A DNA stretch of 64,000 nt from Pseudomonadota bacterium (GCA_023389155.1 JAEWEV010000018.1:62001-126000), one strand, 5' to 3'. Positions 46,757 through 56,064 are shown, counted from the stretch's first letter. Notes: a model not told the origin generated them from the sequence alone. Made by a program: numbers and translations.

Positions 46757-48256
46757 ATGAGTGGAATTAATCCGATGGTCATCACGTTCGCCATATATCT
46801 GATTGTCGTACTGGCAGTCGGGTTTATCGCCTACTTTTCTACACGTAATTTTGACGACTATATTCTGGGGGGACGTAGTCTGGGCAGTTTTGTCACCGCA
46901 CTGTCCGCTGGCGCATCAGACATGTCGGGCTGGCTGCTCATGGGCTTGCCCGGCGCCATCTATCTGGCAGGTCTGTCTGAAGCATGGATCGCTATCGGCC
47001 TGACAGTCGGCGCCTATTTCAACTGGCTGCTGGTATCCGGCAGGCTGCGCATGCACACAGAGTACAACAATAACGCTCTGACGCTGCCCGAATATTTTCA
47101 TCATCGTTTCGGTGCCGGCAGTGTCATTATCAAGGTCGTGGCCGCCGCCATCATTCTGTTTTTCTTCACGATCTATTGTGCCTCGGGCATCGTGGCAGGC
47201 GCCCGGTTGTTCGAAAGTCTTTTCCATGTTGACTATGTGACAGCCATGTGGCTGGGTGCAGGCGCAACCATTATCTATACGTTTATTGGCGGCTTCCTGG
47301 CCGTCAGCTGGACCGACACCATTCAGGCTTCGCTGATGTTCTTTGCTCTGATTCTGACGCCCATCATGGTGCTGATCGGATTGGGAGACATGTCTTCCGT
47401 CATTGCAACCATCGATCAGGCAGCGGACACCGCCGGCAAGAATTATTCCAGTCTGATCTCCGGTGGCAGCTTTATCGCAATCGTGAGTGCCGCAGCATGG
47501 GGGCTGGGCTATTTCGGCCAGCCGCATATTCTTGCCCGCTTCATGGCTGCCGATTCGGTAAAAAGCCTGAAAGCCGCTCGTCGTATCGGCATGACATGGA
47601 TGATCCTGTGCCTGGCAGGCGCCGTTGCCGTCGGTTATTTCGGCATTGCATGGTTCCAGCTGCATCCTGAACAGGTGGGCGAAGTTACCAGCAACAGCGA
47701 ACGGATCTTTATTGAATTGGCCCAGATCCTGTTCAATCCTTGGATTGCAGGTGTGATCCTGTCGGCTATTCTTGCTGCCGTCATGAGTACCCTGAGTTGC
47801 CAGCTGCTGGTATGCTCCAGCGCCATTACCGAAGATTTCTATAAAGGTTTTATGCGACCTCATGCTACTCAAAAGGAACTGGTATGGATTGGTCGCGTCA
47901 TGGTATTGCTGATCGCACTGGTTGCCATCTGGATTGCATCAGATCCGGAAAGCCGTGTACTTGGCCTGGTCGCGTATGCATGGGCAGGTTTTGGTGCTGC
48001 TTTCGGCCCGGTTATTATTCTGTCCGTCTTCTGGCGTCGCATGAATGCGGCCGGCGCGCTGACAGGGATGATTGTCGGTGCCCTGGTGGTCGTGCTCTGG
48101 AAACAGTACAGCGGTAGTGAACTGTATGAAATCGTTCCTGGCTTTATTGCAGGTATGATTACCATCATTGTTGTGTCGCTAATCACCAAACAACCCGAAC
48201 AACGCGTGCTCGAGAATTTCGACCGCGCAGATCGCGACTTTAAAAACGCGGTATAA
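46757..48256 (+). CDS. putP: Sodium/proline symporter
   Basis: 499-residue Na+/proline symporter of the SSS family with about 13 membrane helices. Matches to PutP include YFSTRNFDDYILGGRSLGSFVTALSAGASDMSGW near the N-terminus, and the WGLGYFGQPHILARFMAADS and AVMSTLSCQLLVCSSAITEDFYK segments. It takes up proline for PutA. It is separated from putA by the T6SS block. A strong terminator follows. Confidence 0.95.
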   Translation: MSGINPMVITFAIYLIVVLAVGFIAYFSTRNFDDYILGGRSLGSFVTALSAGASDMSGWLLMGLPGAIYLAGLSEAWIAIGLTVGAYFNWLLVSGRLRMHTEYNNNALTLPEYFHHRFGAGSVIIKVVAAAIILFFFTIYCASGIVAGARLFESLFHVDYVTAMWLGAGATIIYTFIGGFLAVSWTDTIQASLMFFALILTPIMVLIGLGDMSSVIATIDQAADTAGKNYSSLISGGSFIAIVSAAAWGLGYFGQPHILARFMAADSVKSLKAARRIGMTWMILCLAGAVAVGYFGIAWFQLHPEQVGEVTSNSERIFIELAQILFNPWIAGVILSAILAAVMSTLSCQLLVCSSAITEDFYKGFMRPHATQKELVWIGRVMVLLIALVAIWIASDPESRVLGLVAYAWAGFGAAFGPVIILSVFWRRMNAAGALTGMIVGALVVVLWKQYSGSELYEIVPGFIAGMITIIVVSLITKQPEQRVLENFDRADRDFKNAV

Positions 48257-48323
48257 AGCTGCCAGAATCACAACGTAGATAACAGGAACGTTATTTCAGT
48301 TGTCCACGTTACATCCGGCAAAT

Positions 48324-48357
48324 GCCCCGGCTCCAACAATGGACCGGGGCTTTTTTT
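48324..48357 (+). terminator. Rho-independent terminator after putP
   Basis: GCCCCGG pairs with CCGGGGC around a 13-base loop with further partial pairing (TCC/GGA), followed by seven T residues. It lies 68 bases after the putP stop. Confidence 0.85.
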
Positions 48358-48500
48358 GCCTTCTCTGCCTTTTCTTCCGCAACGCGTAAGCTTTATGCAA
48401 CAAGTCCATAGATTCATGCGAATGCTTGTCCGCAAATGGCTCTTACACCCTACAATTGACTGCAGATAACGCACTAATCCATTTATTTTTAAGGCAAATT

Positions 48501-49448
48501 TTGAAAACCCGTCAGCCTCTTCCTCCTCTGAACAGCCTCAAGGCATTCGAGGCCACCGCAAGACTCAAATCCATGGCGCTGGCGGCAAGGGAACTGCACG
48601 TCACGCCATCGGCCATCAGTCAGCAGATCAAGCAGCTGGAACATCATCTGGGCCAGCGTGTCATCACTCAGTCCCGCAGTGGCCTTGTGCTCACACCCTA
48701 TGGCCAGGAAGCGCTACCTAAACTATCGCAGGCCTTTGATCTGCTGGCCGGATCCTTTCATCATCCACGTGATCCCTTGCTGGTCCGAGTGAGTGTATTG
48801 CCCTCATTTGCCAGATTTTGGCTCAATCCCCGTCTGCCTGGCTTTTTCCGCAAGCATCCCACTATTCGCCTGGATATCGACAGCTCACCGACGCTCATCG
48901 ATTTCACTTTCGATGACCTGGATCTTGCCATCCGGTATGGCAAAGGTAATTATGAGACACCCCTGTGCGACAATCTGATGAAGGAAGTGCATCAGGCAGT
49001 CTGTACGCCAAGACAGCACCCGGCCTGGGCGCCACTGATCGAATCGGGTGACTTTGCACGATTACCCCTGATCGGAGATAGGGGGATGATGGGTGGCGAT
49101 GATCAGGACGTGACCTGGCGCGAGTGGCTACACGCGAAGTCACCTCAGGCTACCCTGCCCGACTATCGCATCACCTACACGGACTCGGGCCTCTCTGTGG
49201 ATGCAGCGCTGGCGCATCAGGGCATGCTGCTTGGACGACTGGTACTGCTGGACGCATTGATAAAAGAAAAGAAACTGCTTGCGCTGGATCCCATCATCCT
49301 GCGCTCGGAACTTGGCTATTATCTGCTTGGGCCCTCGCTGGCAGGTCTTTCCGAAGGCGCGCAGAAATTCCGGACCTGGTTGCTGGAGGAGGCGGCCTCG
49401 TATCAGTTGCACCACCACACCGAGACACCCGGTTTTTCAGAAAGATAA
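48501..49448 (+). CDS. LysR-family transcriptional regulator, GcvA-like
   Basis: 315 residues from a TTG at 48501 with AAGG seven bases upstream; an earlier TTG at 48426 adds a non-conserved leader. The N-terminal winged helix-turn-helix (LKAFEATARLKSMALAARELHVTPSAISQQIKQLE) is of the GcvA type, followed by a periplasmic-binding-like effector domain (FDDLDLAIRYGKG is typical). The target is unclear. It is convergent with the EamA transporter and downstream of putP, so a role in proline control is possible but not shown. Confidence 0.87.
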   Translation: MKTRQPLPPLNSLKAFEATARLKSMALAARELHVTPSAISQQIKQLEHHLGQRVITQSRSGLVLTPYGQEALPKLSQAFDLLAGSFHHPRDPLLVRVSVLPSFARFWLNPRLPGFFRKHPTIRLDIDSSPTLIDFTFDDLDLAIRYGKGNYETPLCDNLMKEVHQAVCTPRQHPAWAPLIESGDFARLPLIGDRGMMGGDDQDVTWREWLHAKSPQATLPDYRITYTDSGLSVDAALAHQGMLLGRLVLLDALIKEKKLLALDPIILRSELGYYLLGPSLAGLSEGAQKFRTWLLEEAASYQLHHHTETPGFSER

Positions 49449-49490
49449 CCGCGTTTGGCATGAGGACGATAGCCATATTCTTCGCCATTC

Positions 49491-50432
49491 CTACTGTGAT
49501 TCTACCGGTTTGACCCGGGCAGCCTCTCCAGAACGCGTACCGGACGAGAGAGCTGCGGGCGTCGTGCTGCGCGCGTTGGCAATGCCCGCTGCAAGAATCA
49601 TGATAATACCCAGCCACTGCCAGCCTCCGACTTTATGACCAAAGGCAAAATAGTCCGCAATCACGGCAACCACAGGATAAACGTAGGAAAGAATGGCGAT
49701 CTTGCTAACGGGAAGCGACTGATACGCCGAGTAAATCAGGATGTACATCAGGAAAGTGTGGAAGACACCCATCACGATCACGCACAGCCACTGCACTGAC
49801 GTTTCCGGTAACTGGTCAAAGGCCATGATCGGCGCCAGGAAAATCAGACCAACAGCCAGCTGGCACATCGCGACAACATGGGGCTTGATGCCCGTAAGTT
49901 TTTTTGTCGTAATGGTCAGACCCGAGTACAGCATTGCCGCCAGCAGGGCAAAACCGGCGCCCTGCAGAAACAGCAGATCAACCTGAATTCCCATAAGAGC
50001 AGGAAGAACGATCAGAACAACACCGCCGAAGGCGAGCGTTGCAAGCAAGACTTGCCTGACGGTGATGCGCTCACCAAAAATCAACGGTCCTGCCAGCAGC
50101 AGAAAGAATGGCTGCGTGTTGTAAATCACCGTTCCTACGCCAATGCCCGCATGCAGATACGATGCGAACAGCGCGGCCCAGTTGAGCACCAGCACTACGC
50201 CGCTGGTAGCAAGCAGCGCCCATTGCACTCGTGATACATGACGCAGATTCAGGCAGCCCCTGGCAAAACAGAACAGCAGCAGGCACAGCCCGCCTATCAG
50301 ACAACGCCAGAACCCCACATTAAAAGGGCTCTGACCAGACCACACCACGAAAAGGCCGATGGTACCCGACATGGCCATGCCAGTAATCAACTGAAGCTGC
50401 CCCATGTTTCCGCTTTTTGTCTTATCCGTCAT
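49491..50432 (-). CDS. EamA-family (DMT) transporter
   Basis: 313-residue inner-membrane protein with ten predicted helices in two EamA repeats, including the repeat-end motifs FGERITVRQVLLATLAFGGVVLI and the C-terminal KIAILSYVYPVVAVIADYFAFG. Probably an exporter of an amino acid or similar metabolite; the substrate is unknown. Confidence 0.87.
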   Translation of the reverse strand: MTDKTKSGNMGQLQLITGMAMSGTIGLFVVWSGQSPFNVGFWRCLIGGLCLLLFCFARGCLNLRHVSRVQWALLATSGVVLVLNWAALFASYLHAGIGVGTVIYNTQPFFLLLAGPLIFGERITVRQVLLATLAFGGVVLIVLPALMGIQVDLLFLQGAGFALLAAMLYSGLTITTKKLTGIKPHVVAMCQLAVGLIFLAPIMAFDQLPETSVQWLCVIVMGVFHTFLMYILIYSAYQSLPVSKIAILSYVYPVVAVIADYFAFGHKVGGWQWLGIIMILAAGIANARSTTPAALSSGTRSGEAARVKPVESQ

Positions 50433-50769
50433 TCTGCAATCCTGAACATCCTGAGTATTTCATCTGTAATGGTGCGCAAGCAGGCTCAGTGCGCGCCATG
50501 CAGTCATTCTGAAGAAGCCTCCAGCTGATGGCAAGCAACTTTTTCTTAAGCGTCTTAACTTTTTCTTGGCGACTGACGCGCCAGCCGCAAGCGGAAAAAC
50601 CTGACCTCATTTTGCGCTTCACGCCTGATACCATGAAGCAAGCACAGCAAGTAACATGACTTTTGGTGCAAGTCACATACGAGGTCAGTTATTTTTAAGA
50701 TACAATCGGCCGAATCATATTCTGTTTTTCTCCTCACTCTTTTATCGACACTGAATTAGGACAATTAAC
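50433..50769. promoter_or_regulatory. Divergent region between eamA and gntP
   Basis: 337 bases without a supported gene. It holds two exact copies of AACTTTTTCTT at 50537-50547 and 50557-50567, 20 bp start to start, which would place them on one face of the helix. They may be binding sites for a regulator of either neighbour. No clear promoter hexamers were assigned. Confidence 0.4.
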
Positions 50770-52128
50770 ATGTACCTGGTCGTCATTCTTGCCATACTCA
50801 TTGCACTGATCGTGCTGGCAACAACCAAATTCAAACTTCATCCGTTTCTCGCCCTGCTGGCGGCCGCATTTATTGGCGGCTTCATGTACCAGGTGCCGCT
50901 GCTGGATATCGTCAAGCACATCACCACGGGCTTTGGCGGCATCATGGGCAGCATCGGGATCGTGATTGTCCTGGGAACAATCATTGGCGTCATTCTGGAA
51001 AAAACCGGCGCAGCCATTACCATGGCCGATTCGATCATCAAACTGCTTGGCAACCGTTTTCCGACACTCACCATGTCTGTGATCGGCTATCTGGTCTCCA
51101 TTCCGGTATTTTGTGACTCGGGTTATGTAATTCTGAATTCACTGAAAGAAGCCATTGCCAAACGCATGAATGTCTCCCTGATTGCCATGAGCGTCGCGCT
51201 GGCAACGGGACTATACGCGACACACACGTTTGTACCTCCGACACCGGGGCCGATAGCGGCCGCCGGCAATCTGGGCCTCGGTGACAATCTTGGACTGGTG
51301 ATTCTGGTTGGTCTGGTCGTGGCAGCGGTCACGGCTCTGGCCGGCCTGCTCTGGGCCAATATCTTTCTGAAAAAGGATATCGAACTGGAAGCGCCGGTTG
51401 TCCCCACCGGCCCCAATCAGGGCTTGATGAAAACCCGCGAAGAATACGGTGTATTGCCAAGCGCGATGCAGGCTTTCACGCCCATTTTCCTGCCCATCAT
51501 TCTGATCTGCATCGGATCAATTGTCGCCTTTCCAAGCAAACCCGTTGGCGAAGGCATGTTCGCTGAAATCCTGCTCTTTCTTGGGCACCCCGTGGTTGCC
51601 CTGCTCGCCGGCATGATCTCAGCCATGTTCCTGCTCAAAGGCACTGGCAAGCGCCAGCAATTTCATGATTATGTGGCAGAAGGCCTGACCGCTGCCGCCC
51701 CCATACTGCTGATCACAGGTGCAGGCGGTGCCTTCGGCGCCATTCTGAAAGTCACGCCGTTGGGCGATTACATTGGCACGACCCTGTCGGCAATGGGTAT
51801 CGGCCTGTTCATGCCCTTCATCGTGTCCGCTGCACTGAAAACCGCTCAAGGTTCCACTACCGTCGCGCTGGTTACCACCTCTGCGCTGGTAGCCCCCATG
51901 TTGGGTCAACTGGGACTGGACAGTGAGATGGGGCGCGTTCTGGCCGTCATGGCTATTGGCGCCGGCGGCATGACTGTCTCCCACGCCAACGACAGCTTCT
52001 TCTGGGTAGTCACCCAATTTAGCCGCATGCGCGTATCTACCGCCTATTACGCACAAACCGTGGCAACCCTGATTCAGGGCGTGGTTGGCATGATTACAGT
52101 CTGGCTTCTGAGCCTGGTTCTGCTGTAA
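50770..52128 (+). CDS. GntP-family gluconate/organic-acid permease
   Basis: 452-residue permease of the GntP family (gluconate:H+ symporters), about 12-14 helices. Hallmarks are TTGFGGIMGSIGIVIVLGTIIG, PVFCDSGYVILNSLKEAIAKR, ATGLYATHTFVPPTPGPIAAAG and SHANDSFFWVVTQFS near the end. Gluconate is the default substrate, but family members also move fructuronate, glycerate or idonate, and no gluconate kinase is nearby, so the substrate is left open. Confidence 0.9.
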   Translation: MYLVVILAILIALIVLATTKFKLHPFLALLAAAFIGGFMYQVPLLDIVKHITTGFGGIMGSIGIVIVLGTIIGVILEKTGAAITMADSIIKLLGNRFPTLTMSVIGYLVSIPVFCDSGYVILNSLKEAIAKRMNVSLIAMSVALATGLYATHTFVPPTPGPIAAAGNLGLGDNLGLVILVGLVVAAVTALAGLLWANIFLKKDIELEAPVVPTGPNQGLMKTREEYGVLPSAMQAFTPIFLPIILICIGSIVAFPSKPVGEGMFAEILLFLGHPVVALLAGMISAMFLLKGTGKRQQFHDYVAEGLTAAAPILLITGAGGAFGAILKVTPLGDYIGTTLSAMGIGLFMPFIVSAALKTAQGSTTVALVTTSALVAPMLGQLGLDSEMGRVLAVMAIGAGGMTVSHANDSFFWVVTQFSRMRVSTAYYAQTVATLIQGVVGMITVWLLSLVLL

Positions 52129-52190
52129 TGAACAGGATGCCATAACGCCTCAGGGGTATCGTACCTCACGTTACCCCGTTTATTTTCATA

Positions 52191-52243
52191 ACAGGCAGCA
52201 TGCCGAGTGACGATTATTTCACTCGACATACTGCCTGTTTTTT
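52191..52243 (+). terminator. Rho-independent terminator after gntP
   Basis: Long stem: ACAGGCAG pairs with CTGCCTGT, with an inner CGAGTGA/TCACTCG stem, followed by a run of six T. It lies 63 bases after the gntP stop. Confidence 0.8.
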
Positions 52244-52348
52244 CATCTGCATTTTTTGCATCTGCCGTTTTATCTTTTCTGATCATTCCCGGCCCAAAAC
52301 TTACAATTTGAGTCTGTTGACATCGGGTCAATGGAAGGTAATTTTTGT

Positions 52349-52708
52349 ATGCGTATCATGACGAATATGATTATCGCCGCGTCAGTTGGCTGGTCTTATC
52401 GGTACTGGCTGGATGGTCGGCACACGCTGCGGCTTTGGCGCAAAGCACCGGGCAATCGCAATAAGGAGAAGCTGTCCGTTTGTCTCCCATTACAGTCCAC
52501 TGCCGAAAAAGTCAGTCAGGCACTGGAGCGGGTGCCAGCCAGCATTGCTGTTCTTGATGAACTTGACATAGAGCAGACTGGCGTTCACCAGCTACTTCGG
52601 GATATCTCCAAAGCGTATTTTTCAGAAAAGGGTCTGAAAAGCGGTTCAGGCCTGACCACCCGCCCTTATCCTTTCCCGCTTTCCCGCGACTTTGCAGAGG
52701 CGCCATAG
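52349..52708 (+). CDS. Hypothetical protein
   Basis: A 119-residue open frame from the ATG at 52349, with GGAAGG about ten bases upstream. The N-terminus is weakly hydrophobic (MTNMIIAASVGW), the middle is basic, and there is no recognised domain. Its 3' end overlaps the convergent aldo/keto reductase gene by 43 bases. It may be a lineage-specific gene or a chance frame; only the position between two terminated units and the ribosome site support it. Confidence 0.35.
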   Translation: MRIMTNMIIAASVGWSYRYWLDGRHTLRLWRKAPGNRNKEKLSVCLPLQSTAEKVSQALERVPASIAVLDELDIEQTGVHQLLRDISKAYFSEKGLKSGSGLTTRPYPFPLSRDFAEAP

Positions 52709-53742
52709 ATACTGAAGTCTCCCGGCCCTTCGCTGACGGGATACGGTACCCTGCCCCGTACCGGGTGGCCCGGATCGCTGTACCCCGGGGTAGACGCGTG
52801 GCCGGGTGAAACCAGGGAATCAACCAGCGCTTCATCTTCCTCTGTCAGGCGGTATTCCAATGCTTTCAGATACGCCTGCCATTGCTCAAATGTTCGTGGA
52901 CCGACGATTGCTGAGGTCACATATCGGTTATTCAGCACCCATGCCAGCGCGAACTCGGCTGCCGACACGCCGCGCGCCTCTGCATGGGCCTTGATTTTCT
53001 GCGCAACCTGCAGGGACTCGGCACGAAATTCGGTCTGCTGTATGCGCCTGTCTCCCCGGCCGGCTCGTGAATCGGCCGGTGGCGGTGCGTCCGCCACGTA
53101 TTTGCCTGTCAGCACGCCGCGGGCCAGCGGACTATAGGAAATCACCCCGATTCCATAGTTGGCGGCTGCGGGCAACTGTTCGACCTCTGCATTGCGGGAG
53201 ACCAGGTTATACAAGGGCTGACTGGCAACAGGACGATCGATACCCAGCTCATCTGCCAGTCTGACGGTATCAGCTATCTTCCATCCCCGGAAGTTGGACA
53301 CCCCGAAATATCGCAGCTTTCCCTGACGGATCAGGTCCGCAATGGCACGGATCGCCTCACCCAAAGGTTCATCAGGGATTTCGCGATGTATATACAGAAT
53401 ATCGATATAGTCGGTTCCCAGGCGTTTGAGGCTCGCTTCAACAGACTGGTAAATCCACTTGCGGGAAATACCTCTTTCATTCGGTCCTTCGCCGGCAGGG
53501 TTGGCAAGTTTGGTTGCCAGCACCCAGAAATCACGATTGTCTTTAAGCGCGCGACCCACCACACGTTCGGACTCACCTGCGTTGTAGACATCGGCCGTGT
53601 CAATCGAATTGATTCCGCGCTCCCTTGCATCCTGAATAATGCGATGCGACTGAGCCTCTTCTGTCGGGCCGCCGAACATCATGGTGCCCAATGTGAGTGG
53701 CGATATACTGAGCCCGCTTTTACCTAGATACCGATACGACAT
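52666..53742 (-). CDS. Aldo/keto reductase
   Basis: 358-residue TIM-barrel NADPH oxidoreductase. It starts YRYLGKSGLSISPLTLGTMMFGG. The catalytic tetrad is present: D48 (SIDTADVY), Y53, K78 (LATK) and the histidine in ILYIHRE. NADP-binding residues near the C-terminus follow GPRTFEQWQ. Closest in style to the YajO/Tas and AKR potassium-channel-beta-like groups. Substrate unknown; single-gene unit. Confidence 0.88.
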   Translation of the reverse strand: MSYRYLGKSGLSISPLTLGTMMFGGPTEEAQSHRIIQDARERGINSIDTADVYNAGESERVVGRALKDNRDFWVLATKLANPAGEGPNERGISRKWIYQSVEASLKRLGTDYIDILYIHREIPDEPLGEAIRAIADLIRQGKLRYFGVSNFRGWKIADTVRLADELGIDRPVASQPLYNLVSRNAEVEQLPAAANYGIGVISYSPLARGVLTGKYVADAPPPADSRAGRGDRRIQQTEFRAESLQVAQKIKAHAEARGVSAAEFALAWVLNNRYVTSAIVGPRTFEQWQAYLKALEYRLTEEDEALVDSLVSPGHASTPGYSDPGHPVRGRVPYPVSEGPGDFSIYGASAKSRESGKG

Positions 53743-53781
53743 GTGTTGCTCTCCCGAATTTCGAATGAAATATACCGCAGT

Positions 53782-54774
53782 TTATTGGGACCAGGCCGCC
53801 AGCAGCCCAGTCAGTGCTTCATGCTCCAGGCCGTTCCATATCGCTGCGCTGAGCAATAATCTGGCCTTGCGGGGACACAGCCAGCCGCCCATCAGAATGC
53901 CATGCTCCTGCAGATCAATCTCTGCACCCTTATAGCCATACACCGAACGCGTCGTGCTGCCTGCACCCGTGCGACTGCACATAATGACAGGAATGCTTTC
54001 CGCAGCTTCAACCAGCGCATCACGCATGCGTTCAGAAACATGCCCTGAACCAAAGCCTGCCACAACAATGCCGGCATATCCAGCCTGCATTGCATACGTA
54101 ATGATATCCGGGTCGTCGTCCAGGCTGTGTTCAAGCAGCAGCACCTTTTCACTAAATGCCTGAGGCACCGGCAGTCTGGGCGCGTCGGGCGTATCACGCA
54201 GGTAATGCACTTCATTTTCCTGCACGATGCCAACCGCGCCATGTACCGGGGATCCAAACGCATTCACATTTGTGGTATGCATTTTCCGTACACGCCTGGC
54301 TTCATGAACCTCGTCGTTCATCACCACCAAGGCACCGCGCCCGCGGCTGTCCTCAGCGTCAGCCACCTGTACTGCCGCCAGCAGATTGGCGCTGCCATCT
54401 GCGCCCGGCATCTGCGGATTGCGCATTGCACCCATCAATACCAGCGGTTCACGCCAAGTCCAGAGCAGGTCCAGCAAAAATGCCGTCTCCTCCAGCGTGT
54501 CAGTGCCTTGTGTGATTACCACACCGTGCGCGCCCTGGTCAATTTGCTCTCGCGCCCAGGCCAGCGTATCGAACAGATGCTGAAAACGAATGGAGCCACT
54601 GCCGATTTTGGCCAGTGTATGCAAATTGAGGGTGGCTGCCTGATCCAGGCCTGGCACCGTTTGCGCCAGTTCAGCCGCGCCAAGATTAGAGCTGACACCT
54701 TGCGCGCCTGGCTTGCCGGTCATGCTGATCGTGCCGCCGAGGGCACCAATGGAAATAACGGGTTTGCTGTTCAT
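53782..54774 (-). CDS. L-asparaginase (type I/II superfamily)
   Basis: 330-residue asparaginase hydrolysing L-asparagine to aspartate and ammonia. The first catalytic threonine is T15 in ALGGTISM, and the second site is T91-D92 in TQGTDTLEE. The substrate loop AMRNPQMPGADGSANLL and C-terminal PVIMCSRTGAGST are also present. There is no signal peptide, so it is cytoplasmic. Family members of this kind can also act on glutamine. The upstream region carries short direct repeats. Confidence 0.88.
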   Translation of the reverse strand: MNSKPVISIGALGGTISMTGKPGAQGVSSNLGAAELAQTVPGLDQAATLNLHTLAKIGSGSIRFQHLFDTLAWAREQIDQGAHGVVITQGTDTLEETAFLLDLLWTWREPLVLMGAMRNPQMPGADGSANLLAAVQVADAEDSRGRGALVVMNDEVHEARRVRKMHTTNVNAFGSPVHGAVGIVQENEVHYLRDTPDAPRLPVPQAFSEKVLLLEHSLDDDPDIITYAMQAGYAGIVVAGFGSGHVSERMRDALVEAAESIPVIMCSRTGAGSTTRSVYGYKGAEIDLQEHGILMGGWLCPRKARLLLSAAIWNGLEHEALTGLLAAWSQ

Positions 54775-54787
54775 GCTGCGATCGATC

Positions 54788-54839
54788 GTTAATCGGTAAG
54801 GGTTAATCGGTGATAGTTAGTCTGTGAACGCTAATCGGG
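54788..54839 (-). repeat. Short direct repeats upstream of the asparaginase gene
   Basis: GTTAATCGG occurs at 54788-54796 and 54802-54810, and CTAATCGGG at 54831-54839. The repeats lie 14-65 bases upstream of the asparaginase start, so they could be an operator. The function is unknown. Confidence 0.4.
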
Positions 54840-54900
54840 TGGAAATGCTAAAGCTGTTCGCAAGACCGTGTTTTACTCCACCCAGTCAAACAATAACAGA

Positions 54901-54939
54901 AAAAAAATCGCCGGTACCAACACAAGTTGATCCGGCGAT
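54901..54939 (-). terminator. Terminator downstream of the tartrate/malate dehydrogenase
   Basis: ATCGCCGG pairs with CCGGCGAT across a 17-base loop; on the minus strand it is followed by seven T. It lies 33 bases past the dehydrogenase stop. Confidence 0.75.
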
Positions 54940-54972
54940 GTTTCTGCGTGGCGTAGCCCGCGATCTGCAGGG

Positions 54973-56064
54973 TTAGTGCTCGTGTGCTACCCACTGTGCA
55001 ATGGCTTTGCCCATTTCTGTCGTGCCAGCCTCTCCGCCAAGATCAGGCGTTTTCGGGCCATTGAGCAATGTTTCTTCCACGGCACGCATGATACTGTCTG
55101 CCGCGTTCTGCGCCTGCGGATGATCCCCTGCGAAAAATTCCAGCATCAGGGCGCCAGACCAGATCATGGCCACGGGATTGGCAATGTTTTTGCCGTAAAT
55201 ATCCGGTGCAGAACCATGTACGGGCTCAAACAGCGACGGGAAATCGCGTTCCGGATTCAGGTTGGCAGACGGCGCAATCCCAATTGTACCGGTACATGCA
55301 GGACCCAGGTCTGAAAGGATGTCACCGAACAGATTGGAGGCCACCACCACGTCGAAGCGGTCAGGTTGCAGCACAAATCGCGCACTCAAAATATCAATGT
55401 GCTGCTTGTCCCATTTCACATCGGGATAATTTTTAGCCATTTCTACGACACGCTCGTCCCAGTACGGCATGCTGATTGAAATACCATTGGATTTGGTCGC
55501 AGCAGTCAGCGTTTTGCGCTCGCGCTTGTTTGCCAGTTCAAAACCGTATTTCAGAATGCGATCTACGCCCTTACGCGTAAACACCGATTCCTGAAGCACA
55601 ACCTCCCTGTCGGTTCCTTCAAATATCTTGCCACCGACAGAGGAATATTCGCCTTCGGTGTTTTCGCGTACAACCAGAAAATCGATATCGCCTGGTTTAC
55701 GATTGGCCAGCGGGCATGGCACGCCGGGCATCAGCCGAACCGGCCGCAGATTCACGTACTGGTCGAATTCCCGGCGAAATTTCAGCAGTGATCCCCACAG
55801 GGAGATATGATCAGGCACCTTCTCTGGCCAGCCCACGGCGCCAAAATAAATCGCATCGAAGGACTTGAGCGTCTCGAACCAGTCATCGGGCATCATCTGT
55901 CCGTGCTTTTCATAATAGTCGCAACTAGCCCATTCGAATTCGGTAATACTCAGGTTCAGATCGAACTTTTCGTTCGCCTGCTGCAGAACCCGCAGCCCCT
56001 CCGGCATTACTTCCTTGCCGATACCGTCTCCGGGGATCGCAGCGATTTTTATCTGTTTTGTCAT
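54973..56064 (-). CDS. Tartrate/D-malate dehydrogenase (isopropylmalate dehydrogenase superfamily)
   Basis: 363 residues from the ATG at 56064. NAD-dependent beta-decarboxylating dehydrogenase: IPGDGIGKEVMPEGLRVL, the RENTEGEYSSVGG loop, the GDILSDLGPACTGTIGIAPSAN block and EPVHGSAPDIYGKNIANPVAM. The pattern fits tartrate dehydrogenase/decarboxylase or DmlA (D-malate) rather than LeuB or Icd. It follows an ABC transporter on the same strand by 81 bases, so the transporter may bring in its substrate or a precursor; this is inference. Confidence 0.85.
   Translation of the reverse strand: MTKQIKIAAIPGDGIGKEVMPEGLRVLQQANEKFDLNLSITEFEWASCDYYEKHGQMMPDDWFETLKSFDAIYFGAVGWPEKVPDHISLWGSLLKFRREFDQYVNLRPVRLMPGVPCPLANRKPGDIDFLVVRENTEGEYSSVGGKIFEGTDREVVLQESVFTRKGVDRILKYGFELANKRERKTLTAATKSNGISISMPYWDERVVEMAKNYPDVKWDKQHIDILSARFVLQPDRFDVVVASNLFGDILSDLGPACTGTIGIAPSANLNPERDFPSLFEPVHGSAPDIYGKNIANPVAMIWSGALMLEFFAGDHPQAQNAADSIMRAVEETLLNGPKTPDLGGEAGTTEMGKAIAQWVAHEH

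Noticed and set aside
46916..47872. A 318-codon open frame opposite putP
   Set aside because: Shadow of a membrane protein frame with no start signal or domain.
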